DNA of 64,000 bases, taken from positions 23,822,739 to 23,886,738 of the forward strand of contig JAVGWX010000011.1 of assembly GCA_036924085.1 (NCBI GenBank). Direction: 5' to 3'. Under the pieces are notes generated by a model that saw only the letters and a program-made list of their open reading frames with translations, was not told the origin of the DNA and ran no database searches. This document shows, in pieces, positions 11,101 to 21,182 of the stretch. The stretch comes from Ariolimax columbianus (taxonomy: Eukaryota; Mollusca; Gastropoda; Stylommatophora; Arionidae). How positions within the stretch are numbered: the first letter of the stretch is position 1; every line of letters begins with the position of its first letter. The translations under genes and the position numbers were made by a program.

Positions 11101-11580
11101 CTATATCTGCAGGCCAGTCGCCATGATGAAGTCTGTAGTCTTCACCAGGTCGGAGCGCCTGCCCCACAGCTTTTGTCTCAGCTCCGCACCCTCTGGCCAG
11201 GTCTGGCATCTCATGTCCCTATAGATTTGGCATTCTTGTAGAATATGCTCAGGGTTCTGGCCGCCTGTTCCACGTGGGCACTCATCGGTGCGTGAGATCT
11301 TCAGTCGGTACAGATGTTCTAGTAGTCTGCAGTGTCCAGTTCTCAGGAGAAATAAGATAGTTTGTTGATTTCTTTTGAGATAGTGAATTGGGTCTGGTGT
11401 ACTGCTTATGTTACTGTCTTCTCTCCATTGGTGTATATACTGATTTCTGATGATGTTCTTGATTTCTCTGTATGGTACTCGATGATTAAATTGTGCCTTT
11501 TTTGCTGCCATCTTTTGCCAGAGCATCAGATCTCTCGTTTCCCGTGATTCCGCAATGGGAGGGTAGTCACTGGAGCGCTA
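11101..11580 (-). pseudogene. LINE RNase H C-terminal relic
   Basis: The minus strand is open for about 160 codons and ends in KTTDFIMATGLQI. It contains LFLLRTGHCRLLEHLYRLKI, TDECPRGTGGQNPEHILQEC and a TWPEGAELRQKLWG stretch, which parallels the region after the RNase H fold in the ORF at 48334-49332 (FRLRTGHNRLRYHLFNKLKI, then the Cys/His cluster, then LQDKLYGSGDSL). Two cysteines of that cluster are arginines here, and the RNase H core itself is absent. This is a truncated insertion of a related but distinct element. Confidence 0.75.
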
Positions 11581-11659
11581 TTGTTGAGGATCTCTGGAGT
11601 TTTTGATACCACTACGACCTATTGGGGTTTCGGGAAGGATGAGAAGGAGTGGAGAAAAC

Positions 11660-11975
11660 GTGTTGTACACAGACTCTGTAGAGTCTTCTAAATCATATTT
11701 TTTTCTTTTTTGTCTGCGTTCGCTTTATTTCTCTAATCTCCAAGGCAGTGTACGTTGCACTGTTTTTTTTTATTTTGCGCCTGTCAATTCGGTGCATCCG
11801 ACTTCGGCAAGCATTTTATGTAAGGGTCTGCTTCCTACTGCATTTTTAAAGGGTTTGCTTCCTCGGGATAACGGCTGTGGTGGGGATCGAACCCAGCACC
11901 TTCAGATTATGAGCCGTGTCACTTAACCACTAACCCACGCCCTCCCCCTGTAAACCAGTATAATGACGTTTTTAA
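11660..11975 (+). mobile_element. E-type SINE tail interrupted by a family D SINE
   Basis: Left fragment GACTCTGTAGAGTCTTCTAAA (about 11670-11691) and right fragment TAAACCAGTATAATGACG (11951-11968) together rebuild the E-tail sequence seen intact at 40480-40515. The intervening 255 bases are a family-D SINE. TAAA is present at both edges, a minimal sign of target duplication. Confidence 0.7.
11695..11949 (-). mobile_element. tRNA-headed SINE, family D
   Basis: On the minus strand: GGCGTGGGTTAGTGGTTAAG (A-box TAGTGGTTAAG), then GGTGCTGGGTTCGATCCCC (perfect B box), the GGAAGCAGACCCTTACATAA segment, the shared core TGCCGAAGTCGGATG, GGCGCAAAATAAA, and an AAGGCGAACGCA 3' end. Five copies occur in the window. 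Confidence 0.88.
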
Positions 11976-12434
11976 TTTAAGATATCGCTAGCAGGCAATT
12001 TCAGCCCATTTAATTCTATTTAGGCATTTATTTCTCCTTAACCACCATTTTGACTAACTGCATTACCAAGTAAAGTACCTCTTTCTATCATCTCAATTTA
12101 AAAAGATACCACCGGAATTATACATCATCTTGTTGTATTCTTGTCCTTAGGCTATCAAGCAATGTATACAAATCTTAAAGGGTCTTTATAAGATACCTCA
12201 ATGATTTTCACATTTATAACTTTTGAAGCCGTAAAAAGTCACACACGGAGATTAAGTACTTCATTGTTGTATACCAGACAAAGCCCAAACTGCACTAAAA
12301 CGTATATTGTTTCTGAAGCACTTCTGCTTTTTTTTTAGTATTGCTCACATAAACTGATATTAGTTATTCTGGTTGCCTGTAGGACATAGGGCTGCACCCG
12401 ATATTGATTAATTTCTATTTTGGGCTATGTTCTT
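11976..12434. other. Unassigned AT-rich sequence
   Basis: About 460 bases with no gene or family recognised. Confidence 0.45.
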
Positions 12435-12990
12435 GTACTCTGCTCATTGGTCAAAGTTCTGTTCATCGTGCCACGTTTCTGAGCTCTGCTCATTGGTCAA
12501 AGTTCTGTTCATCGTGCCACGTTTCTGAGCTCTGCTCATTGGTCAAAGTTCTGCTTTTTGTGCCATGTTTTTGAGCTCTGTCTATTGGTTGAAGTTCTGC
12601 CTTCTGAGTCGTGTTGTTGAACTCTGTCCATTGATCAGACATCTACCCACTGGTCCACGTTCATGAGCTCTACCCATTGATCAAAGTTCTGTCCATTGGT
12701 TTATGTTCTTGAGCTCTGCCCATTGGTCGAAGTTCTGTGAATTAGCTAGTGTTACTGAACTCTGTTCATTGGTCAAAGTTCTGCCTTTTGTGTCGTGTTG
12801 TTGAACTCTGCCCATTGATCTGACATCTACCCATTGGTCTGTGTTGTTTAACTGTTCCCATTGGTCGAAGTTCTGCCCATTGCTCTTTGTTCATGATCTC
12901 TGCCCATTAGTCAAATTTCTGTCCATTGGTCTATGTTCTTGAGCTATGTTCATTGGTCGAAGTTCTGCCTATTGGCTCATGACCTGCATT
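12435..12990. repeat. About 46-bp minisatellite, diverged
   Basis: About twelve irregular units built from TGAGCTCTGCCCATTGGTC plus AAAGTTCTG and a variable spacer. The first two units repeat exactly at 46 bases; later ones vary in length. The ATTGGTC motif often occurs twice per unit. It ends immediately left of a LINE relic. Confidence 0.8.
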
Positions 12991-12999
12991 TCTACTCTT

Positions 13000-14215
13000 T
13001 GAACCATGTTCTTGAACTGTGCAAATTATATTACAATCTCTAGAGGCAATGCAGGAATATCAATTGGTAAACAGAACATCAACAACTTGCGTTACGCTAA
13101 TGATACTGCATTAATAGCGCAGAATGAGTCAAATTCACAAGAACTTGTCAACATGGTAGTTCTTCAAAGCAAAAAACAAAGGCCGCAGCTTAAATCCCCA
13201 CAAAATCAGAAGTAATAACAGTAGCTAAGAAACACTCCAAATTGCTGTATTTGCGGGAATGAGACGGAACGAAAACAAGTACACTCATTTCAATACATGG
13301 ACACCAACATCAGATCTGATGGAAGATGTACCCATTTCAATACATGGACACCAACATCAGATCTGATGGAAGATGTACCCATTTCAATACATGGACACCA
13401 ACATCAGATCTGATGGGAGATGTACCCATTTCAATACATGGACACCAACATCAGATCTGATGGGAGATGTACCCATTTCAATACATGGACACCAACATCA
13501 GATCTGATGGGAGATGTACCGATTTCAATACATGGACACCAACATCAGATCTGATGGGAGATGTACCCATTTCAATACATGGACACCAACATCAGATCTG
13601 ATGGGAGATGTACCCATTTCAATACATGGACACCAACATCATGGGAGATGCATGCATTTCAATATATGGACACCTACATCAGTTCTGATAGGAGATGCAT
13701 TTGTGAACTATAGAACAAAATAGCTAAGGCAAAGTCAGTCTTCCCGAATATAAGGGGAATATTGTGCAAGAAAAGCCTATAACTGGATTTAAAGAAGAGA
13801 GTTGGTTGCTACGTGGAACCAGTATTGACTTACTGCGGCTAATCATAGATAATCAGCACGCACGTACAGGGATCATTGAAGGCAATTGAAATGTGGTTTT
13901 ACAGAAAAATGGTGAAAGTTCCGCGGACTACAAAGAAAGCTAATAACGTGGTTATTTAGTAAGCACAGGCACAAAAACGTTTATAGCAGAAGTTAGGATA
14001 AAGCGGTCAACCCTTTTCGGTTATGTCATGAGAAAAGGCAGGCTGCAAAACACGGTGACAACAAGCAGAATCCTTGACAAAAGCGGCAGAGGGAGGCAAA
14101 GACAGGAAATATTAGACAGCTTGAGGGCATGTCATTTGAGGTGATCAACCGACACACGTGATAAGAGGGAATGGAGGTTCATGATGGCCAACACCATCCG
14201 GCAAGGCACTTCATG
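13000..14215 (+). pseudogene. RTE-like LINE relic carrying an internal minisatellite
   Basis: Residues encoded at 13060-13190 read NINNLRYANDTALIAQNESN, which is the palm segment with YADD altered to YAND. The region after it should encode the F.YLGS.ITSDGRC segment and has become a 47-bp tandem array (13286-13705). Beyond the array (13980-14215), decayed frames give GHVMRKGRLENTVTT, DKSGRGRQRQEILDSLRACH and EWRFMMANTIRQGTS, the C-terminal tail. Multiple stops and frameshifts make it a dead copy. Confidence 0.75.
13286..13705. repeat. 47-bp minisatellite derived from RT coding sequence
   Basis: Nine units, 47 bases apart (13286 and 13333 start the first two), the last two diverged or shortened. 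One frame of the unit encodes FQYMDTNIRSDGRCT, a recognisable version of the F.YLGS.I.SDGRC segment of the surrounding LINE. Since 47 is not a multiple of three, the frame rotates from unit to unit. Confidence 0.9.
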
Positions 14216-14904
14216 ATGCTGATTTCCCAGATATGTGATGCTCTAGCCTGTTCACATTTTTAATCTGTAGAGCAGATGCGGAGCCGATGTGCCAATTGTA
14301 ATCCTATAAAAGGCCCTCTACAAAGCTCAGTACGAGAAACTGTCAAATTATACACACTACCTAAAATACGCAGCACTGAACACATTGGTCCGTTTCCACG
14401 CTTGAAGTTACGTCACCACTAAGCAATCTTTAGTAGGTCAGTATGTCAGTATTATCACATTGTTACCCAATAGGCCAATTGTTCTTTAACACACGTACGG
14501 ACAACCTTGAGGCCTTGTGCAAGACATTTCCCCAAGGTAACAATATAACTGGCCCGCAGCCATCGGTCACAGCTATATATTTCAAATTTTATATCAGGAG
14601 TTTGTGTTTTTTCTAGCACTTTTTGCCCAGTGTTGTCTCTTGACGAGTCATAGCACTTGTGACTGTCAACAACTCTCATTTTCCTTGACTTGCCCTCATA
14701 TTTTCACGCCATGAACTATCCGTGTAGTTAAACAATTTTTAAAATGTCCGATATTTTGACTCTTAAAATTGAAAGATTTCCCTCTCATTATCGTTATCTA
14801 TCTTGCTTCTATAAGGAATGCTCTGATAGAAAGACGTAGGTGCCGATTCATCCCCCCCAGAGTTAAGGAAATGTTGGTGAAAAGTGAGTGAGTACAAAAA
14901 AAGG
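14216..14904. other. Unassigned sequence
   Basis: About 690 bases without a recognised element; it ends in a poly-G run (about 14904-14917) that directly precedes a SINE head. Confidence 0.45.
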
Positions 14905-14914
14905 GGGGGGGGGG

Positions 14915-15300
14915 GGTCTCAGTAGACTCGAGGATGATGTTCCCGTCTCGCGAGCCGGAGGTCGCAGGTTCGAATCTTGGTAGAGACCAACATTTTTTCA
15001 CTTGGATCTTTTGGTAAACATGTTCCTGATTTCTTGGTAGTGAGAACGGACTCCAGTGATTAGTTAAAAATTCCTTGACGGTTGAAAATCTAAAAGGGTA
15101 AGCTTTACTGCTGCTGCCCGGACAAAATACACAAAATATATACAGATCTACCCAAAATTTAGTGTACCTCCCCACAAGCATAATAAGCCGAAGGAAGTTT
15201 TAAAATTCGTACTACATTTAGCCGAAGTCTTCGGCTACCTGGCAGCAGACATTAACATCCATGTTTGAATACCGAAATTCAAAGTATTCAGAAAATGAAA
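14915..15300 (+). mobile_element. SINE family A with G-type tail, near full length
   Basis: tRNA-like head with GGTCGCAGGTTCGAATCTTG (B box intact), then GATCTTTTGGTAAACATG, a body with 'AAAATCTAAAAGGGTAAGC', CTGCTGCCCGGACAAAATAC, and a G tail with the palindrome TAGCCGAAGTCTTCGGCTA followed by CAGACATTAACATCC and ATACCGAAATTCAAAGTATT. Confidence 0.82.
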
Positions 15301-15309
15301 AAGAGGGAT

Positions 15310-15615
15310 ATATCTATATATAAATGTGTAGTTAGTTCAGTTAGTTGTTTGTCGACTATGCCGTTACACGCCGTGGGATGCTTACGTCGTCTGTCCTGCG
15401 CCGACGTAGTGCCGACCATTCTGTGAATGTCGTATTTTAACATTCTGTCTTTACTTGTAAAACCGATGACCTTACTCATACACTTCAAATCTCGAAATGC
15501 TGCTCTCACGCACACTGGACAAATGCCATGTTTGCCATTGGTAGCGCAGAGTCGGCATAAATATACTGTTTATCAGTATAATGAGAAACAGTATAAATTG
15601 GAGTTTACAGAAGAA
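15310..15615 (-). pseudogene. LINE reverse transcriptase relic, family K
   Basis: The minus strand encodes INSIFMPTLRYQWQTWHLSS, then RESSISRFEVYE, a stop, and KYDIHRMVGTTSAQDR. This matches segment by segment the better preserved copy at 24150-24890 (INSIFTPILCYQYQTWPLSR; RESRISTCEMKCLRKVVGVT). It covers only the part after the catalytic palm. It is bounded on the right by a family-B SINE on the same strand. Confidence 0.72.
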
Positions 15616-15634
15616 ATCTCCGGAATTTGTAAAA

Positions 15635-15810
15635 TTTCTTTGCCGAAGACGGAAGTGTCGGACCGAAAAGTGCAAATATCGCAATCAAGCTGTAAACTAG
15701 CGACACAACGCATTACGCTCTCGGGACTACATCCTTCTACTTGCAGAGTCATATTCAGGGCTTGGTAGCAGGAGATTGAGAACAAACGCAGAGGAGGAAG
15801 AAGTATAACT
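15635..15810 (-). mobile_element. SINE-like family B, partial
   Basis: Plus-strand text shows the reverse complement of B landmarks: CCGAAGACGGAAGTGTCGG, ACCGAAAAGTGCAAATATCG, CTGTAAACTAGCGACACAAC, GGACTACATCCTTCTACTTG, CAGGGCTTGGTAGCAGGAG, ATTGAGAACAAACGC and a (GAA)n-like end. Confidence 0.8.
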
Positions 15811-15984
15811 TCTGTATTGAATACTTGAACATGTGACTGAAACCAGTAGAAGAAGTTTCGTCATTTAGACTGATATCTGTAAGATTGACAGTTGAATGGA
15901 ATAGTGTGGTTTACCTAATTAGGAAACTTCATACTAAAGAAATACAAGTTCCTTAAACTTCACACCATCAACAAAGAAGCAATA

Positions 15985-16260
15985 ATGCTGGAGAGAAAGA
16001 GACGTTGTAAGAAGTGGATATCTTTACTTATTTTGGCAGTACAATTGCCACAGCAAGAGGTGCAGATGCAGATGCACGGATCAGAATGAAAAAGAGCAAT
16101 AGAGGCATTCCTGACGTCAAACAACATTAGAGATCTAGAGAAATCAAGATTCACACCAAAGTTAGAATATTCAGTGCCTTGTCGGTGGTGTTGTATGGAG
16201 CGGAGACAAAGAGAACGACAAAGACCATACAACAAAAACTCGTCTTTCTGTAACAGATGT
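15985..16260 (+). pseudogene. RTE-like LINE C-terminal relic
   Basis: Decayed frames give EVDIFTYFGSTIATARGADA, DARIRMKKSNRGIPDVK, RSREIKIHTKVRIF and VVLYGAETKRTTKT. This is the order 'vd.FtYLGS.., D...RI.KA, K...K...f....vLlYGAEtWr.tk' typical of RTE-like tails, but from a different family than those at 5.5 and 43.2 kb. It is cut off at about 16260, where a short LINE 3' end begins. Confidence 0.72.
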
Positions 16261-16323
16261 CTCAGGATGGCCGCTGCTTTCTTTGAGCTCATTCAATTCT
16301 GTCAGCGTACGAAGAAGAAGAAG
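16261..16323 (+). mobile_element. Very short 3' end of the RNase H LINE
   Basis: CTCAGGATGGCCGCTGCTTT, then CTTTGAGCTCATTCAA, GCGTACGAA and (GAA)n correspond to the last codons (LRMTAAFFE), the GCGTACGC motif and the (GAA)n tail of the element at 48302-49382. It is an extreme 5' truncation of about 65 bases. Confidence 0.65.
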
Positions 16324-16520
16324 AAGACATACGGATTATTAGCTTGTCAGTGACCGTTTTATTACAATACTATCCCAAGTATCGTGATAAACTGTTATCA
16401 AAAGAGAAAGGCACTTGAAATAATTAAAAGGGTGTTTTGGTATCAAATGGAGAGGTGTCGTCAAAAGACACAATTTTTCGACCCAAATGTCCTCATTTTC
16501 AAGATTAGAGAGTTATATCT

Positions 16521-16940
16521 TTCTATCTTCAGTCCACTTATGTCGTTAGACGTCGTGGGGAGGTGCGGCCTCCTTTGTTTCATATTTTTTGGCAGGTGAA
16601 AATCCACTGGTGGCTTGCTTGGTCAATCCCAGCAACTGTTAGCCCCTGGAATATACGATCACCTATTTTTGGGACTGGTTGAGGTGGAAGCGTAAATTAA
16701 AGTAAGGTAGACCCGCAGCTTATCAGGCGCCATCTAAGCCGCTCCGCTAACCACATAACCAAGACCTGTTATGGCCACACAGTCCCCTTTTTGCGACATA
16801 TTCTCTGTAGGGCGTGAATCCCTAGAATAATTTGAGTAGATTTTTAACTTGACTTTTGCCCGAGCAGCGGTCGTTAGTCCTACTCTTTTCGATTTCTAAC
16901 AGCTAAGGTATTTTTAACTTTTCCAGCTCTAATTATAAAC
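16521..16940 (-). mobile_element. SINE family A with F-type tail, head missing
   Basis: The F tail reads on the plus strand as TCCACTTATGTCGTTAGACG, TTTGTTTCATATTTTTTGGC, AGGTGAAAATCCACTGGTGG, GCGTAAATTAAAGTAAGG and ACCACATAACCAAGACCTG. It is followed by the reversed A body (CCCGAGCAGCGGTCGTTAG, CTACTCTTTTCGATTTC). The tRNA head is absent on the right. Confidence 0.75.
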
Positions 16941-17004
16941 ATACAGCTGACCATTTAGAGAAAATGTTTCAGAAATCACTTTTGTGTGGTATTGCAGTTG
17001 TATG

Positions 17005-17395
17005 CAAATGGGGCTCAGTGGTCTCGGGTCAAGGTGTCTGCCTCGAGTACCGGAGGTCACGGGTTCGACTCAGAGTGGAGACCATAATTGTTTTCTCGTG
17101 GATTTTCAGGTAAAAATTCCCCTGATCTCTGGGTAGTGAGATCGGACTCCCGCGTTAAAAATATCTTGGCAGTTATAAATCGAAAAGAGTAGTCTAAATG
17201 GCCGCTGCCGGGGCAAAAATTCTAGTTTCAAAACTACCCAAATTATTTGTTTCGTCCCCAAGGCCTAGTAATCCGCAGGAAGTTGTAAAATACTTACTAT
17301 ATATAGCCGAAGTATTCGGCTACATGGCAACAGACATTAACATGTTTTTCTTGAATACCAGGATTCCAATTATTTCAAGTATTCCAAGCAGTTGT
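17005..17395 (+). mobile_element. SINE family A with G-type tail, full length
   Basis: Complete order: head CTCAGTGGTCTCGGGTC with CACGGGTTCGACTC B box, CTCGTGGATTTTCAGG, GGGTAGTGAGATCGGACTCC, AAATCGAAAAGAGTAG, GCCGCTGCCGGGGCAAAAAT, AAGGCCTAGTAATCCGCAGG, the TAGCCGAAGTATTCGGCTA palindrome, ACAGACATTAACATG and AATACCAGGATTCCAATTAT. A family-D SINE is inserted just beyond the tail with a clear target duplication. Confidence 0.85.
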
Positions 17396-17665
17396 TTTTT
17401 ATTTTTTGGTTTTTTTTTGTTTGCTTTTTTGCGTTCGCCTTATTTTTCTATTCCACAAAGGCTGTGTGCGTTGCACTGTGGTTTTTATTTTGCGCCTGTC
17501 AGCCCAGTGCGCCCGACTTCAGCATGCATTTTATGTAAGGGCCTGCTTCCTCCTGCATTTTCTAAGGGATTGCTTCCCCGGGGTAACGCCGGTGGTGTGA
17601 TGGGGATCGAACCCAGCACCTTCTGGTTGTGAGCCGTGTCACTTAACCACTAGCCCACGCCGTCC
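17396..17665 (-). mobile_element. SINE family D with 12-bp target duplication
   Basis: Minus-strand D element with GGCGTGGGCTAGTGGTTAAG, a CTGGGTTCGATCCCC B box, CCCCGGGGAAGCAATCCCTT, the core TGCTGAAGTCGGGCG and GGCGCAAAATAAA. The duplication CCAAGCAGTTGT flanks it at 17384-17395 and 17666-17677, the signature of target-primed reverse transcription. The host site is the tail of the family-A SINE to the left. Confidence 0.92.
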
Positions 17666-17677
17666 CCAAGCAGTTGT

Positions 17678-19829
17678 GTTCTCTATGGCATTTCATTTTG
17701 CATGAAGTGGTTCCCGGTTCACACTCACAACTACATGATAGTAGTTTTTACAATATTATTCGTGGTAGTTTTCTTTCACTTGTTATCTGCCCCCCCCCCC
17801 CCCCCCCCCCCCCCCACGTCTTTCTGCTTCATCGCTGTGTACATGTGGGACAGGCGAACAAACTGCCGAGTATGTTTTGCAGTACTTTCCTCTGTATGGT
17901 CATTTGAGAAGAATACACTGGCCAAATGATTGGACATTACAATTCAAAGCTATATGGAGCTAAAGACCAAACTGCAGTCAACAGTCGAGTTCATCGCGGA
18001 AGCTCGCCTGATGGTGTAAATATAAATGATTCGATCAGAAGAAGAAAAAGCAGCTCCTCCAGGATCAACATTCGTGATACGTTTGTGTTAGGGTATAGAA
18101 AAATCAGCGTGGTATACTGTTTAATATCTAAACGATCCTGCAGCAGCCATCCCCATGTCTAGCTATCCTAAGTCGCCTCTAATGCCTGACAGTTTACAGT
18201 GTTGTTTTCTTTGTTCTCGTTTCGGACACTTGTAACACGTTTATTAGGAAGGTTACGTCGCTAGGCGACAACTCACCTTTCATCACTTCGTCAAGACTTT
18301 GAAAGCGGATATAGCTAATGCCAAGTGTGTGTATCTAATTAAGGACAACATGACACCGCCTTCCGCTAAGTTTTAAACATGCAGTGCTGTAAATTAGCCG
18401 TGTCGCGCGCAATGTTAGGCTATTCTTGGCTTTCATCGTATGGAGAAGAGGAAAGGGGTGCTACTTGACATTTCTTGTAGATTATTATAAGTCCAATAAT
18501 GAGCAATGAACCAGGCAGCTCTGCAGTAAACCTGCGCCAAAGCACCAGTGTCTTATGTAACAATGTATTGTTTTAGTAGATGAAGTTGCAAGCCTCGTGA
18601 AAACATTGTCAGGTTTTCTATGGTACCGTCAAGTGGTCCTATTCTTTGTTCCCCGGTGATCCATGCATTTGATATGAACATTTACTTCCGATTTGTTCTA
18701 GACCTCATAGAAAACCTTCATCTAAACATCTACCTCTGCAATTACTATTTTTAGCCAACTTCTAGAGTTGCGTATATAAAAACTATACAACAGAAAATAC
18801 ATGTATCTGTTTGTCCGTCTTGCAGAATTTCCCGAGCGGTGAACTCTAAAATTTTTCACAGTTCTAGAATGTCTTTGTCAACGCACTATTTTCTGATCTC
18901 TGCATCTACTGTAACGCCAGAAAAGGCATTTTGCAGTGCAAAGTGAAGGAGGCAAGCAGGACTTGAAGTTAATTCTATCTAAAGGAGATACTGCAGTAAT
19001 AGAGCTCATTGGGGCTAGTCCCCTTTCACGCTGAATGCCTCTTGTCGGTGAAGAGGAAGGTTTTGAGCCAAATACAAATTTATGTTTCAAACCACACAGA
19101 AAACAGGTGGTTACCAAATTTATTTGTTTCATTTTTTTTTAATTCAACCAAATCTTTTAGGTTTTTCAGAAAGTTTGAAATTAATGAATCCGAATCTTAA
19201 TCCTTGCAGAGCTTTTTGGTGTTCTTCTTCTTTTCGCTTATCCTGTTTTGCTTTTCAGTGCCAGGCTATGAAGTTATGATGCCGATTAGTAACGCTAGTT
19301 ATACTTTTGTTGCCGTAGTGTGATCTTTTGTTGTTCCTTCCCATGTCTTTGACCTCCAAATTGTCCTCTTCCCTTGTGGGTTACAACAGGATGCATGCAT
19401 GGTTATATTGTTTATGTTGGGTGTATCATACCACTCTGTACTCATGTTCATAAATTATTACTTATTTATGGTTGTGTTCTACTTAATCTACGTTTGATAT
19501 TATCTTTGGTCATCAGAAACGAATCATGCTATGACAAAGCCGAATGTTTAGGTATGTAGCATAAATGTCTCAGACACGCATGTCAGGGCCAATGCTATAT
19601 TATTGTTAACCAACCGTAACTTCCTTTCCTGAAGGTATATGCTTCTGTATTGTTCTATATTGAACGGAGGTAGTGGCGAATGAATGTGATGCTATACTCT
19701 ATGTTACTTAACTAATCTGTGACAGGCGTCAATTAAGAATGTTTCTGAAACTAACAAGAGTATACAAGCCTTAAGTTGGGAAAATAACATTTAACTTCCG
19801 TTTTACTTGTGATCTTCGCATTTCGTATA
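17678..19829. other. Unassigned region left of the host exon
   Basis: About 2.1 kb lacking the dispersed families that fill most of the window, apart from a poly-C run (about 17790-17815). A 78-codon frame at 17926-18162 has an Arg/Ser-rich segment (DSIRRRKSSSSRINIRDTF) but no convincing splice sites. Part of this stretch could be promoter and 5' UTR of the exon at 19830. I see no clear TATA box or initiator. Confidence 0.4.
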
Positions 19830-20657
19830 ATGGCATTCTTCTCGCGTTATACATCTGCCCCACAACTTCTGCTATCAAGTGACAACACGCGCATTGTCTT
19901 TGATCTGAGCACACCAACTGATGAGGAATTCACAGAAGAGGGCAACGATGAAACGTCAGTGCAGGGGGTGCAAAGCACTGTAGATGAAAGTGAGAAGGGA
20001 TTATTTCCTGTGGGTTGGAACAATAATGCAGAGCTGTCTGTTAATGCCACAACTTTGTCTTCGATGACTGATTCTGACATCGCTTCAACAGTTAGACGAA
20101 GAAAGACACGACTAATCTCTGGGCATCCAAGGATGTCTTCCAGTGCTGCATGTAGACATAGCTACGCCTGTGATATGGATGTTCTTGGTCTTCAAAGTTC
20201 TACAAGTATAGAATCAACTGCTTCTGATTCCAAACTCTACTCTCAAGCCTCAACAGATAGCAGCGACTCGTGTGTACCTGATTCCACACACGGATCCAAC
20301 TTTCGACGCGATTATGGAGGCGGCGACAACAACCTCGCGTTCCCTCCGGTCATTGGAGATGGAGCTATGACGCCAAGATCACGTTCGAGACTAAACCGTC
20401 TTCGACAAGCCTTCCGCTCGCCTCAGATTGGCCGCAAAAAATCGTCTAAAACAGCAAGTGATGACGAAAAAGTGCCACGTCTGAGAAAGGCTATATCAGA
20501 AGATGGTATATTTATTAAGTTCAAAAAGGCCAAGGCCGAGGATGGCAGCAGATCTCCTAAAACTAGAAGAAACATTAGTTTCGAACCAATTCCTGAATTA
20601 TCTGACTGGATTATCGCTCAGGGACACACAGGTCTCGTCACAGATCAGGAATTCGAA
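19830..20657 (+). CDS. First coding exon of an unidentified host gene
   Basis: Open for 276 codons from an ATG with A at -3 and G at +4. An in-frame stop at 19785 and no acceptor-like AG in between favour this ATG as the start (a weaker GTG upstream at 19809 is in frame). The exon ends in phase 0 at a textbook donor (GAA|GTAAGT). The protein is acidic and Ser/Thr-rich at residues 15-90, has RRRK at 89-92, is Ser-rich at 100-160, and strongly basic at 183-247 with several RxxS-type phosphorylation-like sites (RKKSS 202-206, RLRKAIS 217-223, TRRNIS 245-250). It then becomes more ordered (SFEPIPELSDWIIAQGHTGL, 250-269). No signal peptide, membrane segment or enzyme motif is visible. It looks like the disordered, regulated N-terminus of a larger intracellular protein. 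I do not recognise the family. The next exon was not found in the window. Confidence 0.7.
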
Positions 20658-20663
20658 GTAAGT
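20658..20663 (+). other. 5' splice donor GTAAGT
   Basis: Perfect metazoan donor consensus after a complete codon. Past it, the frame quickly becomes Cys-rich and hydrophobic (SPCTCQCQCSMKWYLRH) before a stop at 20757, as expected for intron read-through. Confidence 0.75.
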
Positions 20664-20929
20664 CCTTGTACATGTCAATGCCAGTGTTCTATGAAATGGT
20701 ATCTTCGACATTTCCTGTTGTCCTTTATTATGTGTATTTTGCTTGATGTTGTATCTTAAATTTATTATTTGGACACATTTGTTTAACTTGCATACATTTT
20801 CTTCAACTAAACTGCTTCTTTATCTGCATCCTCATCATCATTGTCTTGTTATTCTTCTTCCACCCACTTCTTCTTCTTCTTCTTCTTCAATTTATTCTTC
20901 TTTTCTTATTCTGTATTCGTCCTGAAAAT
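20664..20929. other. Probable intron start with (TTC)n
   Basis: AT-rich sequence with a TTC-rich microsatellite at about 20860-20910. It may include the (TTC)n end of the adjacent family-B copy. Confidence 0.5.
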
Positions 20930-21182
20930 GATGTTTGTAACATTGTGTCGTAGTTTACAGATGGATTGCAATATATTCGGCCCAACACATCCGACTTCAT
21001 CACTGAAGTTTGAGATATATTCTGATCTTTCTTTTCGATCCCTGATTTCTTAGCCAGGCTGCATGGTTGCAGTGTGCTAACAGGGCCACAATATGGAGGC
21101 GCAATTGGGTGTTGATCATTAATGTGTCACTGATTCTTATGCAGGTAGCCAGCGATGAATCCCTGGCTGCTGTGAGTTCACT
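20930..21182 (+). mobile_element. SINE-like family B, diverged
   Basis: GTGTCGTAGTTTACAGATGG, the core with CCCAACACATCCGACTTCA, TTCGATCCCTGATTTCTTAG, CCAGGCTGCATGGTTGCAG, GGGCCACAATATGGAGGCG and an end at GGCTGCTGTGAGTTCACTC. The landmarks follow the order in the copy at 32845-33190. Confidence 0.75.

Noticed and set aside
17926..18162. 78-codon frame with an Arg/Ser-rich segment as an upstream exon of the 19830 gene
   Set aside because: Composition resembles the real exon, but no acceptor with a pyrimidine tract and no good donor were seen.
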